Made by a program: the position numbers and the translations under genes. From NCBI GenBank assembly GCA_028551475.1, contig CM052356.1, forward strand, positions 26,625,884 to 26,689,883: 64,000 bases of DNA, written 5' to 3'. The DNA is from Casuarina equisetifolia (Eukaryota; Streptophyta; Magnoliopsida; Fagales; Casuarinaceae). Numbering within the stretch: position 1 is the first letter of the stretch; each line of letters opens with the position of its first letter. Below, piece by piece: positions 1 through 13,224 of this stretch. The notes under the pieces were generated by a model that did not search any database, was not told the origin of the DNA, and saw only the letters and a list, made by a program, of their open reading frames with translations.

Positions 1-145
1 AGGGACAAAGGCTGCACATAGAGTTTGCAATGCACAGGGCTGACGTGGCATTGCAGTGCCACGTGGTTTATGATCGTTGACGTGGCACCACGTGGAGCTG
101 ATGTGGCAAGGTGGACATGGACCGCATGTTTTTGATCACTCAACA
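1..145 (-). repeat. partial 3' LTR of the left copia element
   Basis: The sequence matches 4709-4853 over its whole length, with about nine differences by eye. It ends with the same terminal CA on the plus strand (TG when read on the minus strand). The rest of this LTR and its target-site duplication lie outside the window. Confidence 0.9.
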
Positions 146-3100
146 CCCCCCCGCAAGCTGAAGGGTCGGGATGAACTGTAAGCTTGTTCTGAAGAAAAGA
201 AAATCGTGTGGAGGAGAGACCTTTGGTGAAGATGTCGGCTGTTTGATCTACCGAGGAGATGAACTGGATGTGGAGTTGTTTGTGTTGAATGCATTCTTGA
301 ATGAAGTGGAAATCAATTTCCACATGTTTGGTGCGAGTATGGAAGACAGGATTGGTGGAAAGGTATAAGGCTGAAAGATTATCGCACCAGAGTGTAGGAG
401 ATACGGACAATGGATGCTTGAGATCACGAAGGAGAGCTTCAATCCAGATGAGCTCAGCAGTGGTGTTTGCCAGGGATTTGAATTCAGCTTCAATACTTAA
501 TCGAGCTACAGTCTTTTGTTTGCGAGAGCTCCAGGATATGAGGTTGGAGCCAAGGAAGATGTAAAAACCGCCAATGGAGCGTCGATCATCACTATCCCCA
601 GCCCAACCGACGTCGGAGTATGCATGGAGTTGATGAGATGTGGACTTTATGATGTTGATGCCATAGCAAGGAAAGTTTGCAAGAAATTTTAAAATTCATT
701 TGACAAAACTCCAGTGAGTGGAGGTAGGGGCATGCAATGTTGACGGCATAAGCAATGTCAGGTTGAGTGAGGGTAAGGTATTGAAGAACTTCAACAATAC
801 TACGATAATGGGTAGGATCTGGAAGAAGTTCTCCATCGTGAATCGATGGAGGTTGTCCAATGGTACATGGGATAGAGACCCCACGAGTAGCACCCATGTT
901 GGCACAAGTAATGATTTCATGTGTAAATTTGGCTTAATGTAGGAGAAGGCCAATAGGAATGGAAAGGTTTCTATCCCAAGAAAATAATGGAGATCACCAA
1001 GATCTTTAATATCAAATTCTTTTTGCAATTGTTGGAGAATATGAGAAAGGGGAGCATGGGGACTACTGGTAAGTATGATATCATCCACATAAACTAATAG
1101 AAAGACACTATAGGAATCAGTGTGAAGAGTAAATAAGGATGCATCGGCTTTAGAGATTGAAAAACCAATTTGTTGGAGAAATTGGCTGAGACAATAATTC
1201 CATGCTCGAGGTGCTTGTTTAAGGCCATAAAGAGAGCGGCGAAGTCAACAAACATGATGAGGAAAATGGGGATCAATGAAGCCCTGAGGTTGTTGCATGA
1301 ATACTTCCTTAGTGAGGTGGCCATGGAGAAATGCATTTTTGACATCCAATTGACGAATGGACCATCCATTGGTAACGACAATGGAGATTAAGGTATGAAT
1401 TGTAACAGGTTTGGCTACCGGACTAAAGGTTTCATTATAGTCAATGCCGGGGCGTTAATGAAATCCCTTGGCTACTAATTGAGCTTTATAACGTTCAAGG
1501 GACCCATCAGAATGAAGTTTGATTTTATAAATCCACTTGCAACCGATTGGTTGTGTGTTCGAGGAAGGTGGAACAAGTTTCCATGTTTGATTCTTCATGA
1601 GGGCAGTGTATTCATCTGCCATGGCTTTGCGCCATTCAGAAGAAGCATTTGCTTCAGTGAAACATGTGGGTTCCTTGTATGGGTGAGAGGTAGTGGTTAA
1701 GGCATACGTTTGTTGCCTAGTTAATGTCCTTCGTGCAATAGTGCCACCCTTGAGACGTGTAGTCATGGGGTGAGTTGAGTTGACATTAGATGGAGGTAGA
1801 GGAATCGGAGGGTTCGGAAGAGATTCCTCAGGAGGGTCCGATTGAGTTTGTGGTTCTGATCGTGGGGGAACCATAGTCCTTGAGGAAGTAGGAAGAGGGA
1901 ATGAGAGTGGAACAACGGAGGAGGTGGGGAAAGTGGATGATTGAGACGTTTGAGAAAATGGAAATAAAGTCTCATCAAATGATGCATCAGTTACGATGTA
2001 TGTTTTATTGGTTTTGAAACAGAGGCATCTGTAGTCTTTATAGCCAGAGGGATATCCCAAGAATATGCAAGGTTAGGAACGAGGTTCCAATTTATTTTTG
2101 CCATAAGGGCGTAAGTTTGGAAAGGTAAGGCACCCAAAAATTCAAAGATAGGATATACTAGGTGGGTGACCATAAAAGAGTTCCCATGGAGATTTATTTC
2201 CAATGACTGCACTAGGAAGTCGATTGATAATGTGGACCATGGCTTTGAAGGCATAATCCTAATAGATATTTGGAACATGGGCATAATGAAGAAACGAGAG
2301 CCCGGTTTCCACAATGTGCCGATGTTTCCGCTCGGCGGAGCCATTTTGAAATGGGCATAAGGACTGGATATGCATTGATGAATGCCCAATTGGGTAAGTA
2401 AATTGGTGAAGGCAGAAGAAGTAAATTTCGAAGCTCCATCACATTGAATATTTTTGATTTTAAAGGAGCATTGATTTTTGACAAATTTTTGAAATTGTTT
2501 AAAGATGGGAATAAATTGATTGCAAAATTGGAATGCATACATCCAAGTAAATTTGGTAAAATTATCAATAAAGGCAATATAGTATTTGTTGCTTGATTTG
2601 GATACTGTTGGGGCAGGTCCCTAAATATTGAAGTGAACGAGGTCAAGTGGGACCTTGGATTTGGAGTTTGTTGGGGGATGTGAGTGTTGCGCACTTTTAC
2701 TCATAGAACAAGCAGCACAAATGGAATTGAGTTTTCCTTCAACTTTTATTTTATTCATACGAAGCACTTTGAGTACAGTAGGGTAGTTAGCATGCCCTAA
2801 ACGATGATGCCATTTTTCAGACATATTTAAATTAAATATTTTATGCTCCAATTTATTTGGTTGAAGGCGATAGAGGCCTCGATCCAAAGAGCCTTTAAGC
2901 AAAGTCCGGCCCGAAGGTAGGTGCTGTACAACACAAAAGTTAGGATAAAAGATAAATGCGCAATTATTGTCCCGTGTAAATTGTGAGACCGATAAAAGAT
3001 TTTTAGACATTTGAGGGACAACTAAAACATTATTTATTTTTAAATTAAATAGGTTGGGTAAGTTACCTGTATGGGTTATGGGCAGGCCTATACCATCTCC

Positions 3101-4293
3101 CATGGTGACTCAGTCGGCCCTTTGATAGGGCTGGACTGGGTCCAGGCCCATGGGTTCAGCAGTGACATGATTGGTGGCCCCTGAATCAGGGAACCAATTT
3201 GTCAACGAATAGGCCGAGGCTGCAATGGGATATTGGGCTTCAATGAGAAACTGGGCCAAATCAATCTTTGAATAGGGGCCCGTGACTTTAGAGCAGGCCA
3301 ACTGGTTGGCTTGGGGGGAGTGGCCCAAGATTGAGGTGGCCTGATTGTAGCGGGCTTGGCAGGTGGTGGCCCAATGGCCGGTGCAGCGGCAGATCTGATA
3401 GCGAGGAGCCCGACGTCAATTTTTGGCCTCAACAAGGAACTAGCCACCAGCAGGAGGGGGAAAGGACTGGTTGTCAGCTTGAGGGTTCCAGCGAGGGGTG
3501 ACGGAGCAAGTTGGGAAACTGCCACGATCGCGAGAGGCAGAATCATGGTCGCTTGAGAACACCACCGCTGGAGCTCGATTTTGCTATGCTAATTCTAGCT
3601 GGGCTTCCTGGTTGAGGAGAAGACCGTGAAGGTCTTCATAGGTTAGCCCTTGGGTGCGGGTATGGACTAAAATCACCATAGCTAGGGGGCGTACGATGTC
3701 CCAAGGCCTTGGAAGAGGTGGGTGAGATACTCATTGTCAGAGATGATCTCACCCACGCTGCTCAGTTCCTCCATGAGAGCGTTGATGTCGTGGAGGAATT
3801 CAAACATCGTACGGTGTCCTTTGGTGACCGCTTGGAGCCAAAAATGGAGGCTGGATGCACGAGCGGAACTTTGGGTAGCAAATTCAGCGGCTAGGGGACG
3901 CCAGACTTCAGCAGAGGTGTTCTGTTGCGTCAATTGGCTAACGATGGCATCAGAATAGGTATTCAGGAGGAGGTCGAGAGTGGTTTGGTCCCTTTTCAAC
4001 CATTCCTGGTAGTCAAGATTAGGGACCCGAGTGGTTTCGCCGCTGGGATCTGGCACAACGAGAAATTCTGCTAGACTGGGAAGAGAGCCATCGATGATGG
4101 GGAGCAATTCAGTGCCGTGCAGATACGGCACGATGAGGGCTTTCCAAACGATGTAGTTTGGACCCTCAAGACGAACAGTGTTCGTCGGAATGGAGATCTT
4201 GCCGGAAGTGGGGATGGGATTTTGGGCCATTTGTGAGTAAAACAGGGGGAGGATCGAATTTGGGCGGTGGCCTGTGGCTCTTTGATACCAAGT

Positions 4294-4853
4294 TGAAATA
4301 GATTGTTCTTGAGAAATTGAATATTTCTCAAGAACACTAAGAACTTTCTCAAGAACACGAAGAACCCTAGAACAGTGAGCAAAATGGATTTTTCTAATTC
4401 GATAATCATTTACAAAAATTCAAGTTTAATTTATAGACCTATACAATGTATACAAGAAAGGAAAAATAAATCACTGAATAAATCAAGATTAATTACAAGA
4501 TCGGATCGTCTATGAAACAGAGGTGAGATCGGCAAGGTTTTGGAATGGGTTTGAGATTGATACCGAATACCTTGATTGATGCCAATTCTTTCCTTGACGA
4601 TGTTGATTATCGAAAAGTTTGGAAGCTGGCCGATTATGGAAGGATTTCTGATGACGTGTTTTCGGCCAGGTGTGTGCGGTAGGTGAAGCGGTAGGTGGAG
4701 ACTTCTTCGGGGATGAAGGCTGCGCATAGAGTTTGTGATGCACAGGGCTGATGTGGCATTACGGTGCCACGTGGTTTATGATCGTTGACATGGCACCACG
4801 TGGAGCTGATGTGGCAAGGTGGACATGGACCACATGTTTTTGATCACTTAACA
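4294..4853 (-). repeat. 5' LTR of the left copia element
   Basis: A 560-bp LTR read on the minus strand, starting TGTTAAG at 4853 and ending CA at 4294. A tRNA-iMet-like primer-binding site follows directly. The terminal part is repeated at 1-145. The bases just outside, 4854-4858, would be one copy of the target-site duplication. Confidence 0.88.
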
Positions 4854-4865
4854 TATAAAAGTTAC

Positions 4866-5167
4866 CATTCATATATATAGCTCAGTTTCCCCGTGAATGG
4901 CTGGGAAAAGGATCAGACCCAAGGATGTAAAAGCAAATAGAAGAAGCTGAACAAAATGACATGCATAAACCACCAACTTATGTTGTCTTCAAGAATACAC
5001 CTAAGGTCGCTCAAGGTTAAAAAGATGGAACCCAGGATCGCAACGAGCACGACATGGCGTGATCTGATCAGAGTCCTGAACCACACGCGAACGGTTCGAA
5101 CCCTGTTGTCCTCTAGGTCAAGGAGTGCTTCGGCTTAAACCCCGATCCCTTGACCCGCCTCGGCCAT
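4866..5167 (-). pseudogene. metallophosphoesterase copy A, dead exon 1
   Basis: This is exon 1 of a calcineurin-like metallophosphoesterase gene, almost the same as exon 1 of copy B (25000-25301) and of the same length, 302 bp. The start codon would be 5167-5165 and the splice donor is intact after 4866. There are two in-frame stops: codon 11 (TAA at 5137-5135, where B has a Gln codon) and codon 85 (TGA at 4915-4913). The rest of the gene is not visible, because the copia element begins about 12 bp into intron 1 and reaches the window edge. Any further exons would lie to the left. The exon normally encodes the N-terminus and the first two membrane segments. Confidence 0.85.
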
Positions 5168-5987
5168 TTTGAGGGCTTCAAGTAAATTCCTGTTACAGCT
5201 TGTTCGTGATCTTGCAGTGGGTCACCTGACTTTCACTTGGTTCAGCTAGTAGGCTTTCTTCCAATCCTATGAAAACAATACTGCTAAGCGTTTATGCTTT
5301 ATTTATTAATTTATTTATTTTTATACTTCCTATTTTTGTTTAATTTTCTCAATCAATTCACTCATCCATAAGAGTATTCATTCCAGAAAAATGCCCCAAA
5401 AGACGTAGGTTTCACGTGTTTGAAATTGCAAATGAACGAAAAAAAATGAAATAATTATAATAGAAAAGTATGATTATGAAAAATGTTTAGTCTACTTTGA
5501 ACATAAAAATATTTACCTACAGTATACTTTAATTTTCTTATCATAAACGTTACTATCGATGAAAGCAAGTTTAGACAAAATCGTTGAATTATTTCATATA
5601 GAAAATAAGAAAGATTTAAAAACTTTTATAATTATTTAGTGAAAATAGATTAAATGGAAACTAGATATGAAGTCTTAATAATTAAGCACACGATCTAAGA
5701 AATACAAAAAATGAATGTTACACATACCCTACAGTTACAAGAGAGCCAAACGAATTAAAGGAAAGAATAGAACCATAAAGTGATTGAAATTGTCCAAAAG
5801 CATTAAGAAAATCGAAATCAGCCCACTAGACATCAATAATGATCGTGATCTGATTAATAATGAAAAAAGAAATTGGTCAGATAAGGAGGAAGACTTGCAG
5901 ATCTATAGCTTGCCAAGGAAAGAACTGAAGAGCAATGGGTAAGAGGCAAGAAGATATATAAAGAAGAAAACAGTCTAGTGTCCATCT
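5168..5987 (-). promoter_or_regulatory. 5' leader, leader intron and promoter of copy A
   Basis: This segment is collinear with 25302-26100, the flank of copy B. It carries a candidate leader-intron acceptor at about 5268, an AT-rich leader intron, and a TATA-like element (read on the minus strand) at about 5951-5963. From 5168 to about 5845 it is nearly identical to B. Beyond that it resembles the copy C promoter more than that of B. It contains no gene of its own. Homology resumes at 14763 on the far side of the second copia element. Confidence 0.65.
5951..5963 (-). promoter_or_regulatory. TATA box of copy A
   Basis: Read on the minus strand this is TTTATATATCTT. The same TATATATC core, followed about 25-30 bp later by CATTGCTCTTC, is kept at the matching place in copies B (26085-26092) and C (36938-36945). 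The second copia element is inserted about 25 bp upstream, between this box and the distal flank. Confidence 0.5.
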
Positions 5988-6666
5988 TGTTAGCTTATTT
6001 TTGTAAGCTCATGTAATGTGAGCTTTATCAATGAGCATAAACAGTTCTCTTATGAAGGTGTATTAATGTAATTAATATTGGTTCAGTTAATTAGACAGAT
6101 TTTGACCTTAATTGCGAGTATGGTGCTAGCTAGTGTGAGCCTTAGTGCACTTTATAGAACTGTGATGTGTTAGGACTATTTAGTAAGCATGTTTTATGAT
6201 ATATCGGCTAAATCCCCCCTCTAGCTTAAATTATGTGCATTGGGCTTAGTATGTGGAATCAATGTTTGTGGTAAGGGTATAATGGTCATTTTCATAATGA
6301 TCACTGTTCACGTACTGTTCACTGTTCACTGTTCATGTACTGTACATGTATAGTTCACGAACACTATTCACAGTATCCATTTAAAAGAGAAATTCTATTT
6401 TCGTTTATGCTATCCGAACAGTTCGAACCAAATACTTCCCCGATCACGTTTTGCTGATTTGACTCTGTTTCTGAGCTCCAGCTTCACATCGGCTAGCATG
6501 ATTAAGAAATAGAGGGTAAGATCTTAGCCAAGATCCTTTTATAAAGATGCAGTCACCTTCAAGTACGTTTTTCTCATTTTATTTATTTTATTTCATCTCA
6601 TTATCAACCTATAATTGATGTTAGATCCTGTTTTGAGTCTCGTTTGAGACAAATTTTATTCCAACA
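5988..6666 (+). repeat. 5' LTR of the second copia element
   Basis: A 679-bp LTR beginning TGTTAGC and ending CCAACA, repeated at 14080-14762 with about 40 differences by eye, almost all transitions. It contains a cluster of short ACTGTTCA-type repeats at about 6300-6370. Confidence 0.92.
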
Positions 6667-9600
6667 ATTAGTATCGGAGCTGTTAGCATCAATTTGGGTT
6701 GAATGAGTTCTAAAAATGAGTTTTTTGAAATTTATTTAGATCAAAAATTTCAAATTCTGATCTAGAACAAATCGGTGGTTATTTTTCAAAAAAAACACCG
6801 GATATGTAATCCTTTGACTCTCAGGAGTTCGTTGATATATTTTTCGACCACCTTTAGTGACATTTCCGACTAAAATAGTTCATGGGTATTGTTCATCAGT
6901 ACTATTCATTCTTGGCTGAAGAGAAAAATCAAGATCTCTCTCTTATTAGACGTATTTTTGTATAAAATTTGGTATCCATAGATTTGTTGTGGCCCGATCT
7001 ACGTTTTGGTAACTTTTTGTTACCGAAAATGGCCAAGAAATGGCTTAAATCAGAGAAAAACTTGCCAGACAAAAAAAACGGTCTGTTATGACTCGTTTCA
7101 AGGAAGAAGATGACATTGTTCAGTACTATTTAAGTACTGTACGTAGGTACTGTTTTAACTACTGTATATAAGTACCGTTAAGGTACTGTTTGAATCACTG
7201 TTGACGGATACTGTACGTTAGGTATTATTGATGGTACTGTTCACTGTTCACATGGTAATGTTCAGAGGTACTGTTCATGAGTACTGTTTGACCGTTGACC
7301 GAGTCAAATTTTATTTAAATTTTATTATTTTTTATGCAATAAATTTATATGTGTGATGTGCAATTTTGTTTCACACATTTGATATGGTAATTTTGTATAT
7401 GCATTATGATTTCGCATAATTATACCATATGGAGTTACATACTATTTGATGACACACATATTTTGAATAAATAGTATGTTATTTGTGCAACACTTGGTTG
7501 TTGTTATTTTGTATAATTCAATGACGAATGCCCCTTGTCAATTTATGATGTGAATTACATATTTTAAAATGAGTAATATTTTGAATTAAATCTACGGCAC
7601 AAGTGGGTCTCGTGATTTAGTTAGGTTGTGACTACCAAAGTGGCATGACTTGATTGAGTTATAAGATTTCTATTTTGTGCTAAAGTAGGATTTTTTCGAT
7701 TCTAGTGTATGGTTATACTCCCAAAGGAGGTAACTATGTATTGGAATTTGAAGAGTAACATAGTTTGTATCTGTGAGTTTTGCTTATCTAAGTAGTTTAT
7801 ACACCCAAAGGTGGTGGACTATGAGGGTGTGGTATTGGCTCATGATTACTACTATGTTGAAAGTGTTACAATTTTTATGTCATTCATTCAGCCTAAAGGT
7901 GTTTGAATGATGATGTAAGCTCTCATTTAGTTTACTTACCAGATGCTAATTTTCTTTTGCATCATTTTTGTTAATCACCTTCTATATAAACAATGCTCAA
8001 GTCACTATTGAGGTTCTTACTGGTGCTAATTACAAGAAGTAGAAGGAAGATATTTTATTTGCTGTGGAAGCAGCAAAGATTGAAACTGCTCTTAAAATGG
8101 ATGAGCCTACTGATCTGACTTTAGAGAGTACTGAGGAGTAGAGGCTCAATTATGCTAAATGGGAAAGATCTAATAAGTTTTGCCTTCTGACTATGAAGAG
8201 GACTATCTAGGAACACCTTAAGTGTGATTATCCTGAGGAATGCACAGCTAAAGAATTTTTTTAAGGCTGTTTCACAATGTAACAGAGTGTCTTTTCATGC
8301 TAAGATAAGTTCATTGATGCAAGTTCTTTTCAGTACGAGGTATGATGGAATTGAGAACATCAGAGATTACATTATGAGGATGGTGTAGTATCAGATAAAC
8401 CTTAAGGCTTTATGAATGGTATTTTCTGAGCAGAGTATTGTGCATCAAGCTTTAATTAGCTTTCCTGCTGATTATACCATCATTAAGACATCCTATAACA
8501 ACAGTTTACAGGATTGGACTGTTGATGATCTGATAGAGAAGCTTATAGCTGAAAATAATAAGTTAAAGAATGAAAAGTCTCATTCAGCTTTGTTTTCTCA
8601 AGCTTCTAGTTCTAATAAAGGAAAGAGACCTTTAAATTAGCCTCAGTGGGAGTAAAAAGTTAATCAACTTCAGAGGGAGCAGAAAGTTACTCAACCTAAC
8701 AATAAGTTCCTAGGAACTTCTAATTCTAATAATAATAACAGGTTGGCAGTAAATATGAAGAATATTCAATGTTTATTCTGCAAGAAAATGGGACATATGA
8801 GGAAAAACTGTTGCAATTTTAAGAAATGGTTAGCTAAGCGTCAGGGTAAAGGTACACATTCTTTGATTAATGTTTGTGAATCTAATTTATCTGAGGTATC
8901 ATCTAGCTCTTGGTGGCTAGATTATGGAGCAACTAATCATGTTACTTTTACTATTCAGGGGGTTCGTAAACAAGAGGAAGCCAAACCTTGATGAAAAATA
9001 CCTCTATGTTGGAAACAAACAGAAAGTGGAAGTAGAGCTTGTTGGAGATGTCATCCTTCTTTTAGATAGTGGTTTTAGGATGACTTTGAGTAGAACTTTT
9101 TATGTACCGTTGTTTAGATGAAATTTGGTTTCACTTTCTGTACTTAACAGTTCTAGATATGTATTTGAATTTAAAAACACAGTTGTTACAATATTTTATA
9201 GTGCAAGTTTGATTAGCAATTGTGTTATGTCAAATGACTTGTATAGATTGGTTTTATCTCCACATGAAATTTATGTTGCTTCTACTATTGATAAAAATGT
9301 TTCCAAAAGACCTTTTCCTAAGGATTTGTCTTACACATTGTGGCACAAGAGACTTGGCCATATCTCTAGAAATAGAGTGGACAGGTTGATCAAATCTAAT
9401 ATTTTACCTGTTCTTAATAATGATCTGGAGGTTTATGTAGATTGTTGTAGAGGTAAGCTAACCAAAATAAAGAAGAAAAAGGCAGCTTATAATTCTGAAT
9501 TGTTAGAAGTGATTCATACTGATATCAGTAGTCCTTATCGAGTAACTTTGTGTGGTAATGCATACTTCATTACATTTATTGATGATTTCTCTCGTTATGG

Positions 9601-11952
9601 ATATGTTTACTTGATTAAGGAAAAATCTGAATCACTTGAGAAATTCAAAGTGTTCAGAAATGAGGTTGAAAAGCAATTAGGGAAAAGCATAAAGATTGTT
9701 AGATCTGATCGGGGTGGTGAATATTATGGCAAACATGGTGATGTAGGCCAGATTATGGGTCCATTTGCTCAATATTTATAGAATTTTGGGATAACTGGAT
9801 AGTTTACTATGCCTGGAAGCCCCGAACAGAACGATGTAACTGAGAGACAAAACTGTACCCTCATGGAAATGGTTAGATGTATGATGAGTAGAACTAATCT
9901 ACCGCTTTTTCTATAGGGAGAAACTTTGAAGACTGCTATATATATTCTCAATCGTGTTCCTACTAAGGCTGTGCCATTAACTCCTTTTGAATTATTTATA
10001 GGACGCAGACCTAGCCTGAATCATCTAAAGGTTTGGGGATGTCCTGCAGAGGTCCGATTATATAATCTAACCTTAGGCAAGTTGGATTCTAGAATAGTCA
10101 GATGTTATTTTGTGTCTTACCCAAAGTATTCTAAAGGGTATCGTTTTTATAACCCTACTAGAGGTGCTAGAATTGTTGATTCCTTAACAGCTAAGTTTCT
10201 GGAACTTGATGTTGTAGACAGTAGTACTAGTTCTCTAGTAATAGAGAATAGCAATGATGTTGATATGAGTATACAATATCCTTTATCTATTCAGTTAGAT
10301 GCAGTTGTGCAGGAACCTACTGTTGGTACAACATATGTAGAGGTTCCACTTGTTCAGAATCATGATACAGAGATTCCTCCTCTTAGGAGATCTAATAAGG
10401 AGAAAAGACCTGCTATTCATCCTGATTATCTAGTTTATCTTGGAGAGCATAACTATGACATCGGTGTTGTTGAGGATCCAATGACTTACACTCAAACTAT
10501 TTCTAGCCCTCAGTCTGATTTTTGGAAAGATACCATGAGAGACGAAATGCACTCTATGAAGCATAATCATGTTTGGGATCTAGTAGAGTTACCTAAGAAC
10601 TGTAAACCCATTGGTTGTAAGTGGGTGTTTAAGACTAAGAAAGATTCCAAAGGAAAGATTGAAAGGCTTAAGGCCAAATTAGTTGCCAAGGGGTTCACTC
10701 AAAGAGATGGAATTGATTATAATGAGACATTCTCACCAGTTTCATCTAAGGATTCTTTTAGGGTGATAATGGCTTTTGTAGCACATTTTGATATGGAGTT
10801 GCTACAGATGGATGTTAAAACAGCTTTTCTGAATGGAAATCTTGATGAAGAGGTCTATATGCTTCAACCAGAGGGTTTTGCAGAAGGTAATTCTGATGAA
10901 CTTGTTTGTAGACTTAAGAAGTCAATTTATAGTCTTAAACAAGCTTCTAGACAGTGGTATTTGAAGTTTGATACTTATATTACATCTTGTAGTTTTGTTG
11001 AAAACCTTGTTGATCATTGCATATACACTAAGATCAGTGGGAGTACGTCAATTTTCTTGATTCTTTATGTGGATGATATCTTGTTTGCATGCAAAGATAT
11101 GACGTTACTTCAAGAAACTAAAAGACTTTTGTCTTTAGAGTTTAATATAAAGGACCTTAGTGAAACATCTTTTGTCCTAGGCATTGAGATCTTTAGAGAT
11201 CGTTCACGTCATATTTGTGGATGATATCTTGCTTGCATGCAAAGATATGGCGTTACTTCAAGAAACTAAAAGACTTTTGTCTTTAGAGTTTGATATGAAG
11301 GACCTTAGTGAAACATCTTTTGTCCTAGGCATTGAGATCTTTAGAGATCGTTCACATCATATTTTGGGTCTTTCTCAGAGGACATATATTGATCGTGTTT
11401 TAGCCAGATTTAATATACAAGATTGCAAACCTGGCAATGTTCATGTTCTTAAGGGTGAAAAGTTACATTTGATGCAATGTCCTAAGAATGATGCTGAGAA
11501 AGAATTGATGAAAAATGTACCATATGTTTCAACAGTTGACAGTTTTATGTATGCACAGGTTTGTACAAGACATGATATTGCCTTTGCTACAGGACTTCTT
11601 GGTAGATTTCAGTCTAACCCAGGTCATGATCATTGGGTTGCTACCAAGAAGGTTATGAGGTACTTGAAAAGGACAAGAGATTATATGCTAGTATACAGAC
11701 ATGTAGACAACTTACAATTAGTGGGTTATTCAGATTTAGATTATGCAGGCTGTTCTAATGATTTGAAGTCTACGTCTGGTTATGTTTTCATGATGGCTGG
11801 TGGTGCAGTTTCATGGAAAAGTTCTAAGCAAACTGTGGTCACATCTTCCACTATGCACGTTGAGTTTATAGCTTGTTATGGAGCTTCCATACAAGCTGTT
11901 TGGATGAAGAACCTCATAAGACAGATGATCTCACTTGATTTTATTGATAGGC

Positions 11953-13224
11953 TGTTCGGTGAATTTTAAATGCAAGTGAACATGTCGAACAAGTAATATA
12001 ATGATAAGAAAAGTATCGTCCCACAGAGATTGGTGATTACTATGCCAACTAATTACTAACGGTGAACAACTCCTAAAATTTATCTAACAAATCCAAATTG
12101 ATAGAGAATAAACTAATCAACTAAATTTAATAAAACTAAATACACAAAATATGTTAGAGTGTCCGATTTCACCATAACTATGAGGTACTAATGTAGATTA
12201 TGTATGCTTGCAAAAGGGATAATATCTATGTGATGGCGAAACTTCCTAATTTATTTACTATCCTATGTCTAGGTATAGCAAACCTACTTAGTTCATTAAT
12301 TCACTATATTTCTATATGTGAATTGAAACAAACCAAATGCATTAGGATCTATGAACATTCCCAGTTTATAATAAATCTTTCGATTATCTTATCACCAAAA
12401 GCCACACAAACAACATGGTATATGTATATCCATATTTAATTCATGGTTATATATTATAAGAAGCAATTGTATATTATTACCTCTCAGTCTCAAACATGCA
12501 CATTAAATCATTCAAGTGGTGACCAATCACTTAAAAGCATTAAGCATAATAATATATAACTCACATAAATAAAATATCTTGCAAAACATAATAATCATAA
12601 GATTCATACCATCATAATTAGGTTACATCGTAGCTCTAACAAAAATAAACTAAAACATAAAGAAATAATGAGGAAGAATGGTAATAAGAAATAAAGAAGG
12701 CATCTTGAATCCAAGAACAAGAAGTCTGTCACCCTTTTTGTATTTTCTTCAAGAAAACCTTGAATTCTTGGCCTCTTTCTTGAGTTGTGCTCAATTTTCT
12801 CCTCCCTTTCTTTTGTCTCTTCTCTTCTCTTAAATAGGGTTTAGGTTTAGACCTACTCTTATCCTAGTAGAATTGGGTTTTAGAGATCTAAAACAATTGG
12901 GTTTTGAACTCTTAATTTAATTAGGCTTTGAACTCCTAATATGATTAGGTTTTCTAATTATTTAGAAAACCCAATAACAATAAAATCTAATAACAATCAT
13001 TCAAAGCCCAAGCCCATCTTGACTCTCTTGATCTTGATATTATGATTTTGCCACACAATAAGCATCAGGCTCTCCATGTTCATCTATTTTCTCCTTGCTT
13101 TCTTGTGTTACATAAATAAGATAAATTTAGGTAAATAAATAGAAGTTCAAATGTTTTCTCACAATTATTAAAGTTATTTATTGCCTAAAATAGGTAAAAT
13201 AACTCTATAAAAATAGAGTTATCA
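11953..13224. mobile_element. solo LTR nested inside the second copia element
   Basis: A 1272-bp block with no coding capacity interrupts the RNase H region of the host element. It starts TG (TGTTCGG) and ends CA (TTATCA). It is flanked by the 5-bp direct repeat TAGGC at 11948-11952 and 13225-13229, and host-element coding sequence continues on both sides. Clean TG...CA ends, a 5-bp duplication and no internal domains fit a solo LTR left by LTR-LTR recombination. The motif around 12000-12040 (GTATCGTCCCACAGAG) reminds me of LTRs of plant Ty3/gypsy Tat/Ogre-type elements, but that family assignment is from memory only. Confidence 0.8.

Larger units (their letters stand above)
1..4853 (-). mobile_element. 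Ty1/copia LTR retrotransposon, left end cut by window
   Basis: A minus-strand Ty1/copia element. The right (5') LTR is 4294-4853 and the start of the left (3') LTR is 1-145. A primer-binding site of the tRNA-iMet type lies at about 4278-4293, and a G-rich polypurine tract (read on the minus strand) lies just inside the left LTR at about 146-155. Between them, in copia order on the minus strand, are a gag-like region (about 3680-4230), a protease with a DSGATNHV motif (about 3110-3330), GAG-pre-integrase and integrase (about 2000-3100), reverse transcriptase (about 600-2060) and RNase H (about 150-600). The element is a fossil with numerous breaks. The LTR parts that can be compared differ by roughly 7%, nearly all transitions, so it is not a fresh insertion. 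It sits in intron 1 of metallophosphoesterase copy A. Confidence 0.93.

Noticed and set aside
4275-4300. tRNA-like sequence near the LTR
   Set aside because: It is the primer-binding site of the copia element, not a tRNA gene. No tRNA, rRNA or CRISPR array was found anywhere in the window.
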